A stretch of DNA of 64,000 bases, taken from DATCJA01 sp963734635. Lineage in GTDB: Bacteria; Acidobacteriota; Vicinamibacteria; Vicinamibacterales; UBA2999. This document shows, in pieces, positions 44,833-54,400 of the stretch. The notes under the pieces are model-generated. The model worked only from the letters and a program-made list of their open reading frames with translations. It ran no database searches and was not told the origin of the DNA. The stretch's first letter is position 1, and each line of letters begins with the position of its first letter. The translations under genes were made by a program, and so were the position numbers. The DNA is taken from NCBI GenBank assembly GCA_963734635.1, contig CAVTIA010000006.1, positions 1 through 64,000 of the forward strand. Reading direction: 5' to 3'.

Positions 44833-47316
44833 TTAGTTGCTCCCGAATGAGGGACGCGACGCGTTGATCGACCGTTCGATCTGCGCTCGAAGCGCCTGGA
44901 GCTTTTCTGGCGAACCTTCGAACAGGTGTTCCGGATATCGTGTGTCCGCGATCATCCGCTGGTAGATCGCAGCGCTCTGATACAGGTTCAGCCCCAGGCC
45001 GGCGAGGTATTGCAAGCGGAGGTTCCGGTCCGTGTTGATGACGGCGTCTCGCAGCCAGTTCGCCATGTCCGCGCGGCTTCCTGCGTATGTGCCGAAGAGG
45101 TCGACGGCCGAATGGATGCCGATCTCGGAAAGCGACTGCTTGATTGGAGCCCCGTCGGGCGATGCGAGCCGTGCCTCCACGGCATCGACGTTGATTGGCT
45201 GATTTCCGAGCTGCCCGAAGAGCACCAGGTCGTACCCCTGGTTGTTGACGGTGTTGGCGAAGACTGCTCCGTTCGGGAACGCCTCCAGGAACGTGGCCAC
45301 TTCACTCTTGACCGCCGCATCGTTGCTCTCGTAGAGCTGCACGAACAGCGTGACGACACCGCCGGGGTTCAAGTGATCCTTCACGACCTGAAAAAACTCC
45401 CGTGTGTATAACGTCGCTGCCCCCTTGACCCACGGATCCAGCGGGTCCGAGGTGATGGCGTCGAACTTCTCGTTCGTGGTGAGGAGGTAATGCCGCGCAT
45501 CATCCAGATGCACTCGAACCTTGGGATTGCGAACGACGTCGAAGTTGTGCTCCGAAAAATACGTAGAGACGACACGAGGGACGAGTGGCTCGATCTCGGC
45601 AATCGTCTCCTGCTTCACCATTGGATCGATCGACACCGCGCCAGCGGTCACGCCGGCGCCGCAGCCAATCACGAGCACACGCGACGGGTTCGTCGGCACG
45701 AGCGTCGTAATATGACCGAGCATGCGTTGAAGACGCATGTCCTGTGGCTCGCTCGACGCCTGAATCTTCCCCGCGTTGTGGTAGTTGACGACGCCGCTTG
45801 GCGTGCGCGACACGGCGACGGCAGCCGTGATGCCCTCGCCGACGTACACGATCTGGTTGATACCTACCCACGTTGCCGCAAACCGCCCGTACGCGACGAG
45901 GAGCCCTGGCAAGGGAGGTACGGCGCGTGCGAGAAGGATGGCGGCGATGCACACCACGCCTACCAGGACGACTGCTGCCCGCGGGCGCAGACCCTCTCGC
46001 GAGTTCTCGCCGGGCGTGAGCCCGACGAGGAGCAGAAGACCGGACATTCCGGCGATCCCGATGAGCACCTGCTGGGTCACCTGACTGCCGACAGTGCCGA
46101 GAAGCACGAGGCCGCTGACAAGCGCTCCGACAATCGCGCCGACCGTGTTGGCTGCATACACGCTGCCCACGAGCCGACCCGGATCCACTGACGAGGTGCG
46201 CGCGACTGCGCCAAGCGCGAGCGGAAAGCTTGCGCCCCACAGGAGGGTCGAAGGGAGCAGCACCCAGATCGCGCGCATCAGATCCAACTGAAAGTTGTAG
46301 CTCGGATTGGTCGAGATCGAAGGGTTGATCGGCCAGTACGGAAGCGACTCGCCGGTCGCGTACGCAGCCCACGCGATCGTTATGCAGAGCAGGAGCTGAC
46401 ACCATCCGAGCGCAACACGCGGGCTGGGCAGACGCCGCGCCATATCGGCGCCGATGGTGCTGCCGATGCCGAGACCCACGAGAAACACCGCCAGGATCAA
46501 CGAAAACGTGTACGTCGTCGCACCAAAGAGCAGCGAGAGGACGCGCGTCCATACGACCTCGGCGCCGAGGGCCGTCAGCCCGGACAACGCAATGGCCACG
46601 TAAATCAGTCGCGATTCGGGCGAGGACGACCCCGTCGAACTCTCCAGGGCGGCAGGCGTGTAGAACGTGACGCGCGCGATGGCAAATCCGAACGCCGCCA
46701 CCAGTACGTTGAGCGTCACCGCAACATAGGTGGCCGTCGGCATGTCGTACAGGCGCAGCAGATAGAAGCCTGCGAGGATGCACCCGACGACGGCCCCGGC
46801 GATGTTGCCTCCGTAAAAGTACCCGAGCCATGCCACACCGCTCGGCGTGGCCTTCACCCATCGCCCGATGGCGGGAAGCGTCGCTCCCATGAGAATCGTC
46901 GGCGGGAGCAGGCAGACGCCGGCGACAATCGCGCGCAGAAAGAGGCTCGCCTGCCCCGTGCCCGCGATCGTCGTATAGAAGCCGCCGATGAGCGGAACGA
47001 CCAACAGCACGATCAGCCCTGCCGCCCCGATGCCGAGCTCGAGGACGGCGTACACACGAAGCGGGTGATAGCGAGGGCTGATCAATCGCGGCAGCAGGAA
47101 GCTGCCCAGGCACATGCCGCCCATGAAAATGCCGAGCAGAATCCCGAGAGAGACAGCCGAGGAACCTACCGACAGCTGAAGCAGCTGAAACCAGACGACC
47201 TCGTAAATGAGTGCCGCACAACCCGACCCGATGAAGAGCAGCAGCAGGGCCGGCAGCCACCGGCGGCCGGTCTCGAGGTCGGCTGCAGACCCCGACATGG
47301 TATCCACATAGCTCAT
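44833..47316 (-). CDS. Membrane protein fused to a spermidine-synthase-like domain
   Basis: 827 residues, intact. Residues about 20-470 are twelve or more membrane helices; residues about 490-720 hold an SAM-binding fold (VLVIGCGAGVTAGAVSIDPM, HLDDARHYLLTTNEKFDAIT, SDPLDPWVKGAATLYTREFF). Similar fusions are common in Acidobacteriota and Deltaproteobacteria. The cytoplasmic domain lacks sure polyamine-specific residues, so aminopropyl transfer is unproven. Read upstream of a lone response regulator, divergent. Confidence 0.8.
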   Translation of the reverse strand: MSYVDTMSGSAADLETGRRWLPALLLLFIGSGCAALIYEVVWFQLLQLSVGSSAVSLGILLGIFMGGMCLGSFLLPRLISPRYHPLRVYAVLELGIGAAGLIVLLVVPLIGGFYTTIAGTGQASLFLRAIVAGVCLLPPTILMGATLPAIGRWVKATPSGVAWLGYFYGGNIAGAVVGCILAGFYLLRLYDMPTATYVAVTLNVLVAAFGFAIARVTFYTPAALESSTGSSSPESRLIYVAIALSGLTALGAEVVWTRVLSLLFGATTYTFSLILAVFLVGLGIGSTIGADMARRLPSPRVALGWCQLLLCITIAWAAYATGESLPYWPINPSISTNPSYNFQLDLMRAIWVLLPSTLLWGASFPLALGAVARTSSVDPGRLVGSVYAANTVGAIVGALVSGLVLLGTVGSQVTQQVLIGIAGMSGLLLLVGLTPGENSREGLRPRAAVVLVGVVCIAAILLARAVPPLPGLLVAYGRFAATWVGINQIVYVGEGITAAVAVSRTPSGVVNYHNAGKIQASSEPQDMRLQRMLGHITTLVPTNPSRVLVIGCGAGVTAGAVSIDPMVKQETIAEIEPLVPRVVSTYFSEHNFDVVRNPKVRVHLDDARHYLLTTNEKFDAITSDPLDPWVKGAATLYTREFFQVVKDHLNPGGVVTLFVQLYESNDAAVKSEVATFLEAFPNGAVFANTVNNQGYDLVLFGQLGNQPINVDAVEARLASPDGAPIKQSLSEIGIHSAVDLFGTYAGSRADMANWLRDAVINTDRNLRLQYLAGLGLNLYQSAAIYQRMIADTRYPEHLFEGSPEKLQALRAQIERSINASRPSFGSN

Positions 47317-47329
47317 CGTCCGCGACTAT

Positions 47330-47364
47330 ATCAAACGCCCGCAAGCGATCAAACGCCCGCAAGC
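47330..47364 (+). repeat. Two 17-bp direct repeats in the response-regulator promoter region
   Basis: ATCAAACGCCCGCAAGC at 47330-47346 and 47348-47364, one base apart (18-bp period), 21 bp before the ATG at 47386. Between divergent genes of 69 bp spacing, so it may be an operator. Confidence 0.65.
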
Positions 47365-47385
47365 CGCATGTGATAATCGAACTGG

Positions 47386-47802
47386 ATGCGTACCACCGCA
47401 GAGCTCACGGGCCGCGACAACCGCGATAGGCCGCTTCTTCTCATCGCCGAGGACGATAGTGCCCTGCGCGTCCTGTACGCGCGACACCTCTCGGTCTGCG
47501 GCTTCGACGTCATTGAGGCGGCCAACGGAGCCGATGCCATAGAAAGCACCGCTGTGCGTCAGCCCGATGTCGTCGTGATGGATCTGAGCCTGCCGGTGGT
47601 AGACGGCTGGGAAGCCACGCGGAGACTGAAGGCAGATGCGCGCACGGCGCATATTCCGGTCGTGGCGCTCACTGCGTACGACGGCTCACCCGAGCTCCAG
47701 CGCGCAACACTCGCCGGGTGCGACTGGTTCGTCCCGAAACCCTGCCCTCCCGACGCGCTGGCCGCGGAAGTCCGGCGTGTGCTCACGGGAAGCGAACAAT
47801 AG
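47386..47802 (+). CDS. Single-domain response regulator
   Basis: 138 residues, receiver domain only. Asp23/Asp24 (IAEDDSALR), phosphorylated Asp66 (VVMDLSLPVVDGW), Thr96 (ALTAYDG) and Lys118 (FVPKPC) are in place. No output domain. It would pass phosphate on to a partner; no kinase is nearby. Confidence 0.88.
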   Translation: MRTTAELTGRDNRDRPLLLIAEDDSALRVLYARHLSVCGFDVIEAANGADAIESTAVRQPDVVVMDLSLPVVDGWEATRRLKADARTAHIPVVALTAYDGSPELQRATLAGCDWFVPKPCPPDALAAEVRRVLTGSEQ

Positions 47803-47815
47803 CCGCCCAGGGTCG

Positions 47816-48496
47816 TCACGAGCAACGGACCAACTTCCGGTCCGTCAGCTCGAAACGGATAGGAAACTGTGCCGCCAGACGTTCGCTGTGCGTGACGACG
47901 ACGAGGATGTTCTGTTGGCGGCGGTGGAGGTCGAGCAGCAACGACGCAACGACGGACGCCGACTGCTGATCCAGGTTGCCGGTGGGCTCGTCGCACAACA
48001 CGAGCCGCGGCTGGCGAATCAACGCGCGCGCAATGGCCACCCGCTGCTTCTCGCCCCCCGACAATTCGCCGGGCCGGTGATCCGCGCGATCCGCGAGCCC
48101 GACCTGCTCGATCAGGTGCCGAGCGCGGCTCCGGTCATCATCCACTCCGCCAGCGCCGTTCGATGCGACCAGCGTCGGCACGAGCACGTTTTCCAGCACA
48201 GAACACTGGGGCAAAAGGCAATGGTCCTGGAACACGAAGCCAACCTCGGTGTTGCGAAATTCCGCCATCGCCTGCGGCGGAAGTGCGAACGCATTGCGCC
48301 CGTCGAGTGTCACGGTGCCCGATGACGGCGGATCGAGCGCGCCGAGCACATGCAGCAGCGAGCTCTTGCCGCTTCCCGACGGACCCGTCACGACGGCGGC
48401 CTCGCCCGGCGCGAGCGCAAACGTCACGTCAGAAAGCACAACTAGAGGGCCGCGTGGCGTTGAATAGTGTTTGCTGACGTTGGAAACCTGGAGCAC
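47816..48496 (-). CDS. ABC transporter ATP-binding protein (LolD/MacB type), without permease
   Basis: 226 residues, intact. Walker A GPSGSGKSS, Q-loop FVFQDHCLL, signature ELSGGEKQRVAIAR, Walker B LVLCDEPTGNLD, H-loop VVTHSERL. The LDxQS, TGNLD and short C-terminus point to the LolD/FtsE/MacB group. It is the last gene of the operon LuxE-like, LuxC-like, GT4, ATPase and starts 14 bp after the GT4 stop, yet no permease is adjacent on either side. Confidence 0.85.
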   Translation of the reverse strand: MLQVSNVSKHYSTPRGPLVVLSDVTFALAPGEAAVVTGPSGSGKSSLLHVLGALDPPSSGTVTLDGRNAFALPPQAMAEFRNTEVGFVFQDHCLLPQCSVLENVLVPTLVASNGAGGVDDDRSRARHLIEQVGLADRADHRPGELSGGEKQRVAIARALIRQPRLVLCDEPTGNLDQQSASVVASLLLDLHRRQQNILVVVTHSERLAAQFPIRFELTDRKLVRCS

Positions 48497-48510
48497 GGAT
48501 CACACGCTGA

Positions 48511-49819
48511 CTATGCAACCGACAACGAGGCACGACTGAGGACAGACCCATAGACGTCGAGCAGCCGTTCGGCTGAATGCGACACGGTGTAGTGAGTTCT
48601 CACGCCGTGGAAAGCCCGAGCTGCCATTGTCGACCTGTTCGCGGCTGAACTCCACAGGACGTGAAGCCCTTCCGCGAGAGCGTCCGCGTTATCGGGTGCG
48701 ACCAGCAGTCCCCCGCCGGTACGCTCGACCATTTCGACAAACGCTCCGCGCCGCGGCTGCACCACGGGGACGCCGCTGGCCATTGCTTCCAGCAGGAACA
48801 TGCCTTTGGGCTCATCGTACGTGGCCGGGACGGAGAGGACGTCGAGCTGGCGCAGGAACGCAATCTTTGCCGGCACGGTCGAGCTCGCCGCGATACGAGA
48901 ACTCCTGTCCGTATCCCGCAGCCTCGAGCGTCCGACGCGCCGTATCGAGATATGACTGATTGGCGCGCGGAAGATAGCCGGCGACTTCCAGCCGCATGGG
49001 CGTCGCGGCTGTTCGCTGCCGCAGGCGGACGTACGCCTCCGCGAGCAGCTGCAATCCCTTCTCGGGAGCGATGCGAGCGAAATACCCGACCGTGAACACA
49101 CCCTGGCTCCCGACCTGCGGCTTCTCGTATCCCTCCATATTGATCCCGAGCGGCACGACTGAGATCTGTGACGGCGGAATGGCCAGGTACGACGACATGA
49201 AAGCGGCACAGTAGTCGCTGACCGCCACGAACCGGTCGATCGCCCGCGTCTGTTCGCGTATCAACGCGCGAGCCTGTTCGCGAAACGGCGGGACGAGGTC
49301 ATCGAGGAACAGCTCCTCCCCTTGGAGAGTGCAGCACACGGGCCTCTGAAACGCCCGCTTCAACGGCGCAGCGAGCGCGATGAGCAGCGAGTTCGGCAGG
49401 TTGATGATCTCGGGCAGCGGCTCATCACGGATCCAGTCGATCAGCTTGTCGAACTCCTTGCGGAGCACCCCTCGTTCTCCCTGCAGCATCGAGATGGTCA
49501 GGTCGCCGAGCATGCGCGCATCGGTCGAGATCGCGCGGCTCGCAAAGGCGCCGATGATGCGAGGCGAATCCCACAGTCGATCCAGCAGGCGCGGAGTCCG
49601 TCGAAACAAGGGGACATGCTGCTGCAGGTAGACGCTGATCCCGCCAAAGAGCACACGATCGCGACTGACGTTCGGCTCGTCAGGCCGGGTCGGCGTGTAT
49701 ACAGGGACCAGAGTGACGTCGTGGCCACGCGCCAGCAGCTCGCGCGCCAACGCGTTATCGCGGGTGCAGCTCCCGCAGTACATCCCAGCGGCGCCTGCCG
49801 TAATCTGGAGGATCTTCAC
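48511..49819 (-). CDS. Glycosyltransferase family 4, one frameshift
   Basis: ATG at 49819 (MKILQITAGAAGMYCGSCTR). The N-terminal Rossmann domain reads cleanly to about 48,900; an indel then separates the C-terminal domain, which carries LDVLSVPATYDEPKGMFLLE and AMASGVPVVQPRRGAFVEMV (the E-x7-E donor-site motif) and LLVAPDNADALAEGL. About 435 residues. A GT-B retaining enzyme using a nucleotide sugar. The GxYCGSCxRDN N-terminus is typical of a GT4 subgroup in delta-proteobacteria and acidobacteria. Confidence 0.82.
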
Positions 49820-49832
49820 CTCAAGTCAGCGA

Positions 49833-51257
49833 TTAGAGCGGCGCAGTCTGAAATGCGCGTGCCCGGAACAGAAACTCCACGATGTTGCCTTCGTGCGGCT
49901 GCAGCCAGTTCAGTTGCGTGGTTGGAACCGGACCCAGGTTCAACCGATCGATGTGCACGGCATCGAGCAGCTGACGACGGAATGCCTCGTTGCACGTGAT
50001 GGCCGAGCCGACGAGCGTCGGCCCGATCGCGTCGAGCATCTTCGCTTGAGGACACTCGACGACCGTGACGAACGGAAACATGTACTCCTGTCTGGCCACG
50101 GCAGCGTCCGGCCTGTCCGCGTGGAGCACAGTAGGCAGAAGGTAATCTGCACGGCCGTCCTTGACGATGCGCGGCACCTGGCGATATTGCGCGGTCACGT
50201 CGGTGACGCCGGGCGCAGCCAGATCGGCGTCGATGGCGCGCGAGATCGCGTCAGCGGCACCCGGGACCGTAAATGCCGCGAGCGCGGCCTCGGGGTGATC
50301 GGGTGGCAACGGTCGAACGGCCGCCAGGCGCTGCGCCAGCGCATCCGCGATGGCGCGCGTATGACGACTCGCCCAGATCCCCGAGCAGTTGATGCAGCTT
50401 CGCCCGCTGTTGACGAAAACGCTCTCGACCATGACGTCGAGGTAGCGTTCCCATTGGTCCACCTGATCGTCGCCGATGAGAATCTTGGAAAATCCCGGGC
50501 CGTGCGCCTGCACGCGCGGGTTGCCGCGGTAGCGCTCAACGGTGGCGCTGCCACCGAACACCAGACTGCGACTGCAGTGCTCGAGCACAGCGGCACCCAC
50601 GTCTGCCTGTCCCGGGTAGACGGAGATCGCTTCGCGCGGTATCCCGGCCTCGAAAAACGCGTTCGCCATACGGTACGGGGTCCATGGCTCCTGCGGGCCA
50701 GGTTTGAGGACGAGGCCAATCTGCAGCGGAATGATCGGCAACCACAGCGTATGCACGCCTGGCGAATTCGACGGAAGGACGAGACCCAGCACGGGACTCT
50801 GAGCCTGATAACTCACCGGAACGTTCCGCTCCTCACCGTGGCCGCTGCTGAGCACATTGAAAGACAGGCCACGCGTCAGCGAGATGAGGATGTTCCGCAT
50901 CTCGGTGAGCACGAACGCATTCTTCTTCATGTTCGCGCGGCACATGCGCTCCGGCAGGCCAGTCGTCGCCGACTGTGCGCGTACAAATTCATCGGGGCTT
51001 TGTGTGCCGTCGCCCATTGGCAGCGTCGTCTGCATGTAGAGGCCACTCGCCGCTCCGATTCTCTCGATGAGATCGTCTATGGGCATTGCGCGCAGGCAGT
51101 CGCGCGCCCGGGCTGCCTTCCGCATGTCGCGTTGGATGAGGCCGGCGTTGGCGCGGCTCACACGCGCGACGGGCTCACCGGTGGCAAAGTGCGCCACCTC
51201 GTCTACATCCATGCTCGTGTACGGCTCGCCCCAGCGGAGGATGGGTAGATTCAACAT
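49833..51257 (-). CDS. LuxC-like acyl-CoA / acyl-protein reductase (aldehyde dehydrogenase fold)
   Basis: ATG at 51257 (MLNLPILRWGEPYTSMDVDE). 474 residues, intact. ALDH-fold blocks are visible: ARVSRANAGLIQRDMRKAAR, NVPVSYQAQSPVLGLVLPSN, VHTLWLPIIPLQIGLVLKPG, a catalytic Cys in SVFVNSGRSCINCSGIW and EYMFPFVTVVECPQ. It would reduce an activated acyl group to an aldehyde with NADPH. It follows the LuxE-like ligase by 70 bp and precedes GT4 by 13 bp, so the chain product may enter a glycolipid route. Confidence 0.8.
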   Translation of the reverse strand: MLNLPILRWGEPYTSMDVDEVAHFATGEPVARVSRANAGLIQRDMRKAARARDCLRAMPIDDLIERIGAASGLYMQTTLPMGDGTQSPDEFVRAQSATTGLPERMCRANMKKNAFVLTEMRNILISLTRGLSFNVLSSGHGEERNVPVSYQAQSPVLGLVLPSNSPGVHTLWLPIIPLQIGLVLKPGPQEPWTPYRMANAFFEAGIPREAISVYPGQADVGAAVLEHCSRSLVFGGSATVERYRGNPRVQAHGPGFSKILIGDDQVDQWERYLDVMVESVFVNSGRSCINCSGIWASRHTRAIADALAQRLAAVRPLPPDHPEAALAAFTVPGAADAISRAIDADLAAPGVTDVTAQYRQVPRIVKDGRADYLLPTVLHADRPDAAVARQEYMFPFVTVVECPQAKMLDAIGPTLVGSAITCNEAFRRQLLDAVHIDRLNLGPVPTTQLNWLQPHEGNIVEFLFRARAFQTAPL

Positions 51258-51327
51258 AGTCTTTGGTCTCTCGTCTTTAGTCTCTCGTCTCGGCCCACCA
51301 AAGACTAAAGACCAAAGACTAAAGACT
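51258..51327 (-). repeat. AAAGACT-rich inverted repeat between the LuxE-like and LuxC-like genes
   Basis: AGTCTTTGGTCT at 51258-51269 and AGACTAAAGACC (51302-51313) plus AAAGACTAAAGACT (51314-51327) form an imperfect hairpin made of a short heptad. Similar A-rich hairpins are at 57079-57165. It separates two co-directional genes and could reduce expression of the downstream one. Confidence 0.5.
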
Positions 51328-52437
51328 TCAATACACTCCCACCGTCGTCGCCTCGGCGAACCGGTGGTACGGGCGTACGCCGCTGACGCCATCCCAGGGA
51401 TAGCGCTCGTGCGGTGGCTCGCGCTCGCCTTCATCACGCTCCAGGAAGCCGGGCATGAAGAATTCCTTTGTGAGCGTGGTCAGCCTGATTCTGCCGGTCT
51501 GCCCGTATTCCACGATTCGATCGGGGTCGTCGAAATCGACGACCTCGATCACAGCGCGCGGCTGCGGTGCGTGGTACGCGATCTTGTAGTTGTTGTGAGG
51601 GCCGGTGGGTGCGCTCGCCGCCAGTCCCATCAGCGTGTTCCCGTATGTCGGCGTCATATACGCGCCGTCCAGCAGCTCTTCGTGGGCAAAACGGTTCCAC
51701 TGTGGCGTGAACTCGGTGCCCCCGGAAAAAATCCCCGAAATACCGGCCTTCCGAATCGTTGTGCCCATCGACTCGAGCCGCAGGGCGAGCGCTTCGAGCA
51801 GCTTCGGCGTCGTAAACAGGCACCTGATGTCATGGTTCGCCGACAGGATCGTGACTGCCTGATCGATCACGTGATCCTTGTAGGCCTGGAGATGCTCGCC
51901 CCAACCCTTCTTGATCAACTTGATGACCCAACGCGGGTCGAGATCGACGCAGAAGCAGATGCCGCCACGATACTGTGCCAGATGTTCGACGGCCAGACGC
52001 AATCGCCTCGGTCCTGACGGACCGAGCATCAGCCAGTTCGACCCTTTCGGAAAATGCTGGTCGGGCAGTGTGAGGCTGAAGAGCTCGTAATCGACGCGGA
52101 AATCGTCGCAATTGATCCGGGTCTTTGGAATCCCGGTGGTCCCTCCTGTCTCGAAGACGAATACCGGCTTGCCCTCGAGCGCCCGCGGCACCCACCGCTG
52201 CACTGGTCCCCCTCGCAACCACTCGTCTTCGAACGCGCCAAATCGCCGAAGATCGGCAAACGTCTTGATCTCGCGGCGCGGATCCCACCCAAGCGTGCTT
52301 GCGCGCTGGAGCCAGAAGGGGCAGCCCGATGCCGGATCGAAGTGCCAGTCGACGATCTCCCGCACCCACGCGTCGAGCGCCACACGGCTCGCTTCGCACA
52401 GATCCGCAGAAGCAGACGAGGTCGATTCAACCTGCAT
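51328..52437 (-). CDS. LuxE/phenylacetate-CoA-ligase-like acyl-activating enzyme
   Basis: ATG at 52437 (MQVESTSSASADL). 369 residues, intact. AMP-forming core motif VFETGGTTGIPKTR (Thr/Ser-Gly phosphate loop), then LMLGPSGPRRLRLAVEHLAQ, ISGIFSGGTEFTPQWNRFAH, AYMTPTYGNTLMGLAASAPT and the late GRIRLTTLTKEFFMPGFLE. Compared with full ANL enzymes the C-terminal lid is short, as in LuxE. Activates a carboxylic acid, probably handed to the LuxC-like reductase encoded next. The identity of the acid is unknown. Confidence 0.8.
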   Translation of the reverse strand: MQVESTSSASADLCEASRVALDAWVREIVDWHFDPASGCPFWLQRASTLGWDPRREIKTFADLRRFGAFEDEWLRGGPVQRWVPRALEGKPVFVFETGGTTGIPKTRINCDDFRVDYELFSLTLPDQHFPKGSNWLMLGPSGPRRLRLAVEHLAQYRGGICFCVDLDPRWVIKLIKKGWGEHLQAYKDHVIDQAVTILSANHDIRCLFTTPKLLEALALRLESMGTTIRKAGISGIFSGGTEFTPQWNRFAHEELLDGAYMTPTYGNTLMGLAASAPTGPHNNYKIAYHAPQPRAVIEVVDFDDPDRIVEYGQTGRIRLTTLTKEFFMPGFLERDEGEREPPHERYPWDGVSGVRPYHRFAEATTVGVY

Positions 52438-52485
52438 GGTGGCCGGACCGGTAGTATAGTCCGACCGGCATTCATCGAGGGACTC

Positions 52486-53829
52486 ATGACCTCTGTTCAA
52501 ACCGTAACCACCGCTCGTCCTCTCACGTCCGTGCAGTGGCTCATCTGCGCCATTGCGGCCATCGGATTCGCTTTCGACTCATACGAACTGTTGATGCTCC
52601 CGCTCATCGTCCGGCCCGCGCTTGCAGACTTGCTTGGGGCACCGCCAAACAGCCTCGCTGTCAACGAGTGGGTGGGAACGCTGCAATACGTACCCGCCGT
52701 CGCGGGTGGCACATTCGGTCTGCTTGGCGGCTATCTCACAGACCTGCTCGGCAGACGTCGTGTGCTTGTGTGGAGCATTCTCTTGTACGCGCTTTCGGCG
52801 CTGGCCGCAGGATACGCAACCTCGGTAGGGTGGCTCCTGTTCTGGCGCTGCTGTACGTTCGTGGGTGTCTGCGTCGAATTCGTCGCCGCCGTCGCCTGGC
52901 TGGCGGAGCTCTTCCCCGACGCCAGGCAACGCGAACGCGTTGTCGGCTACACGCAGGCGTTCGGTTCCATCGGAGGACTGATGGTAACCGGTGCGTACTT
53001 CGTCATCGTCACTTACGGCCATTTGTTTCCCGAAGTGCGGGGCGGCCATGAAGCATGGCGATACACATTGATTTCAGGCCTTCTGCCGGCCATTCCTCTG
53101 ATCGCTATTCGTCCTTTTTTGCCGGAGTCGCCCACGTGGCGCGCGAAGAAAGCCTCGGGCACGCTGCAACGACCCAGTTTCGCTGCTCTCTTCACGCCGG
53201 AGTTCCGCCGCACCACCATCGTCACCACGGTGATGATGGCGTGCGCGTATGCGGCTGCATTTGGCGCCATCCAGCAGATGCCGCGCATCGTTCCCGGGCT
53301 CGCAGAAGTCCAGCAACTGCCTCGCACGGCCCAGGAACAGACGATCAGCGGCGTGCAGTCGTTCCAGGAGTTCGGCGGTCTTGCAGGGAGGCTGCTGCTG
53401 GCCTTCCTGGCAGCGGTCATCATCAGCCGAAAGCGGTTGCTGTGGGTGTTTCAGATTCCAGGACTGATTCTGTTGCCGATCGTGTATCTACTCACGCCGA
53501 CCATGGGGCTGTCGCTTGCCCAGTGGGGCATCTTCGTCGTCGGGTTGGCGACGATCGCACAATTCAGCTTCTGGGGGAACTATCTGCCACGCGTCTACCC
53601 CACGTATCTTCGCGGAACCGGCGAGAGCTTCGCGGCTAATGTCGGCGGCCGGATGCTGGGGACGATGGCAGCTCTCGTGACGGTGCAGCTCGTCACAGCA
53701 ATGCCGGGCGGGTCCGTCCCGGTACGTCTTGCGTACGCATCGGCCGTCGTGGGCACGGCCGCATACATCATCGGTGTTGCCGCGAGCCGCTGGCTGCCCG
53801 AGCCGAAGCAGGCAGAGCTTCCCGACTGA
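52486..53829 (+). CDS. MFS transporter
   Basis: ATG at 52486, 48 bp from the divergent LuxE-like start. 447 residues, twelve helices (WLICAIAAIGFAFDSYELLM, AVAGGTFGLLGGYLTDLLGR, LLFWRCCTFVGVCVEFVAAV and others). The MFS signature GYLTDLLGRRRVL is in the loop between helices 2 and 3, and a sugar-porter-like RRVLVW follows. Shares a promoter region with the operon opposite, so it may export its product or import its precursor. The substrate is not predictable. Confidence 0.85.
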   Translation: MTSVQTVTTARPLTSVQWLICAIAAIGFAFDSYELLMLPLIVRPALADLLGAPPNSLAVNEWVGTLQYVPAVAGGTFGLLGGYLTDLLGRRRVLVWSILLYALSALAAGYATSVGWLLFWRCCTFVGVCVEFVAAVAWLAELFPDARQRERVVGYTQAFGSIGGLMVTGAYFVIVTYGHLFPEVRGGHEAWRYTLISGLLPAIPLIAIRPFLPESPTWRAKKASGTLQRPSFAALFTPEFRRTTIVTTVMMACAYAAAFGAIQQMPRIVPGLAEVQQLPRTAQEQTISGVQSFQEFGGLAGRLLLAFLAAVIISRKRLLWVFQIPGLILLPIVYLLTPTMGLSLAQWGIFVVGLATIAQFSFWGNYLPRVYPTYLRGTGESFAANVGGRMLGTMAALVTVQLVTAMPGGSVPVRLAYASAVVGTAAYIIGVAASRWLPEPKQAELPD

Positions 53830-53835
53830 CAGGCG

Positions 53836-54360
53836 ATGCGAGGCATTACCACTGCGCTCGGCTGCTCGATCGCCATCGCTGCTGTCAGCACTGCTGGCGA
53901 CTTCGTGTGGGCGACATGGATCGAGCGTCACGAGACCGTTTACGGGGTCACGCACGGTGCGCTGCTCTTCTGCGCAATCGGATTTGTAATCGGACTTATC
54001 GCGAGTCGGCCTCTTCAGGGCGCGGTTGGCGGCGTCGCGATCGGTGCGGCTGCCGCAACCGTGTACTACCTGCTCGCGCCCGTCGCAGGCTTCGCAGCGA
54101 TGTTCGTCGCCTGGGCGGGCACCTGGGTAGCGCTCGCATTCCTCTACGCGTGGCTCAGTAGAAGAGGGTCGACTGGTGCCGTGTCGGCGCGCGGCTTGAT
54201 TGCGGCAGTTGCGTCAGGCCTCGCCTTCTACCTGATCTCCGGCATATGGAGACCATTCAACCCTGAAGGATGGGACTACGCAGTGCATTTTGCTGCGTGG
54301 ACAGCAGCCTTTTTCCCCGGCTTCGCCGCCCTGCTCCTCGCCAGGCGTTCGTCGTCATGA
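53836..54360 (+). CDS. Five-helix membrane protein of unknown function
   Basis: ATG at 53836, 6 bp after the MFS stop, thus probably one operon. 174 residues, intact, five membrane segments (GALLFCAIGFVIGLIASRPL, AAAATVYYLLAPVAGFAAMF, GTWVALAFLYAWLSRRG and two more). A conserved-looking WATWIERHETVYG lies after helix 1. No family recognised. Confidence 0.65.
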   Translation: MRGITTALGCSIAIAAVSTAGDFVWATWIERHETVYGVTHGALLFCAIGFVIGLIASRPLQGAVGGVAIGAAAATVYYLLAPVAGFAAMFVAWAGTWVALAFLYAWLSRRGSTGAVSARGLIAAVASGLAFYLISGIWRPFNPEGWDYAVHFAAWTAAFFPGFAALLLARRSSS

Positions 54361-54400
54361 ACTGACGAGCCCTGAGCCCACGCAGTGGGCGACGGCAATC

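Noticed and set aside
45500..47362. Long open frame (620 codons) on the minus strand
   Set aside because: Shadow of the intact 827-residue membrane/spermidine-synthase gene in another frame; composition is Arg-rich as expected for a shifted GC-rich frame.
53488..53955. Minus-strand frames over the MFS gene
   Set aside because: The MFS gene is intact with twelve helices and the family signature; the minus frames are shadows.
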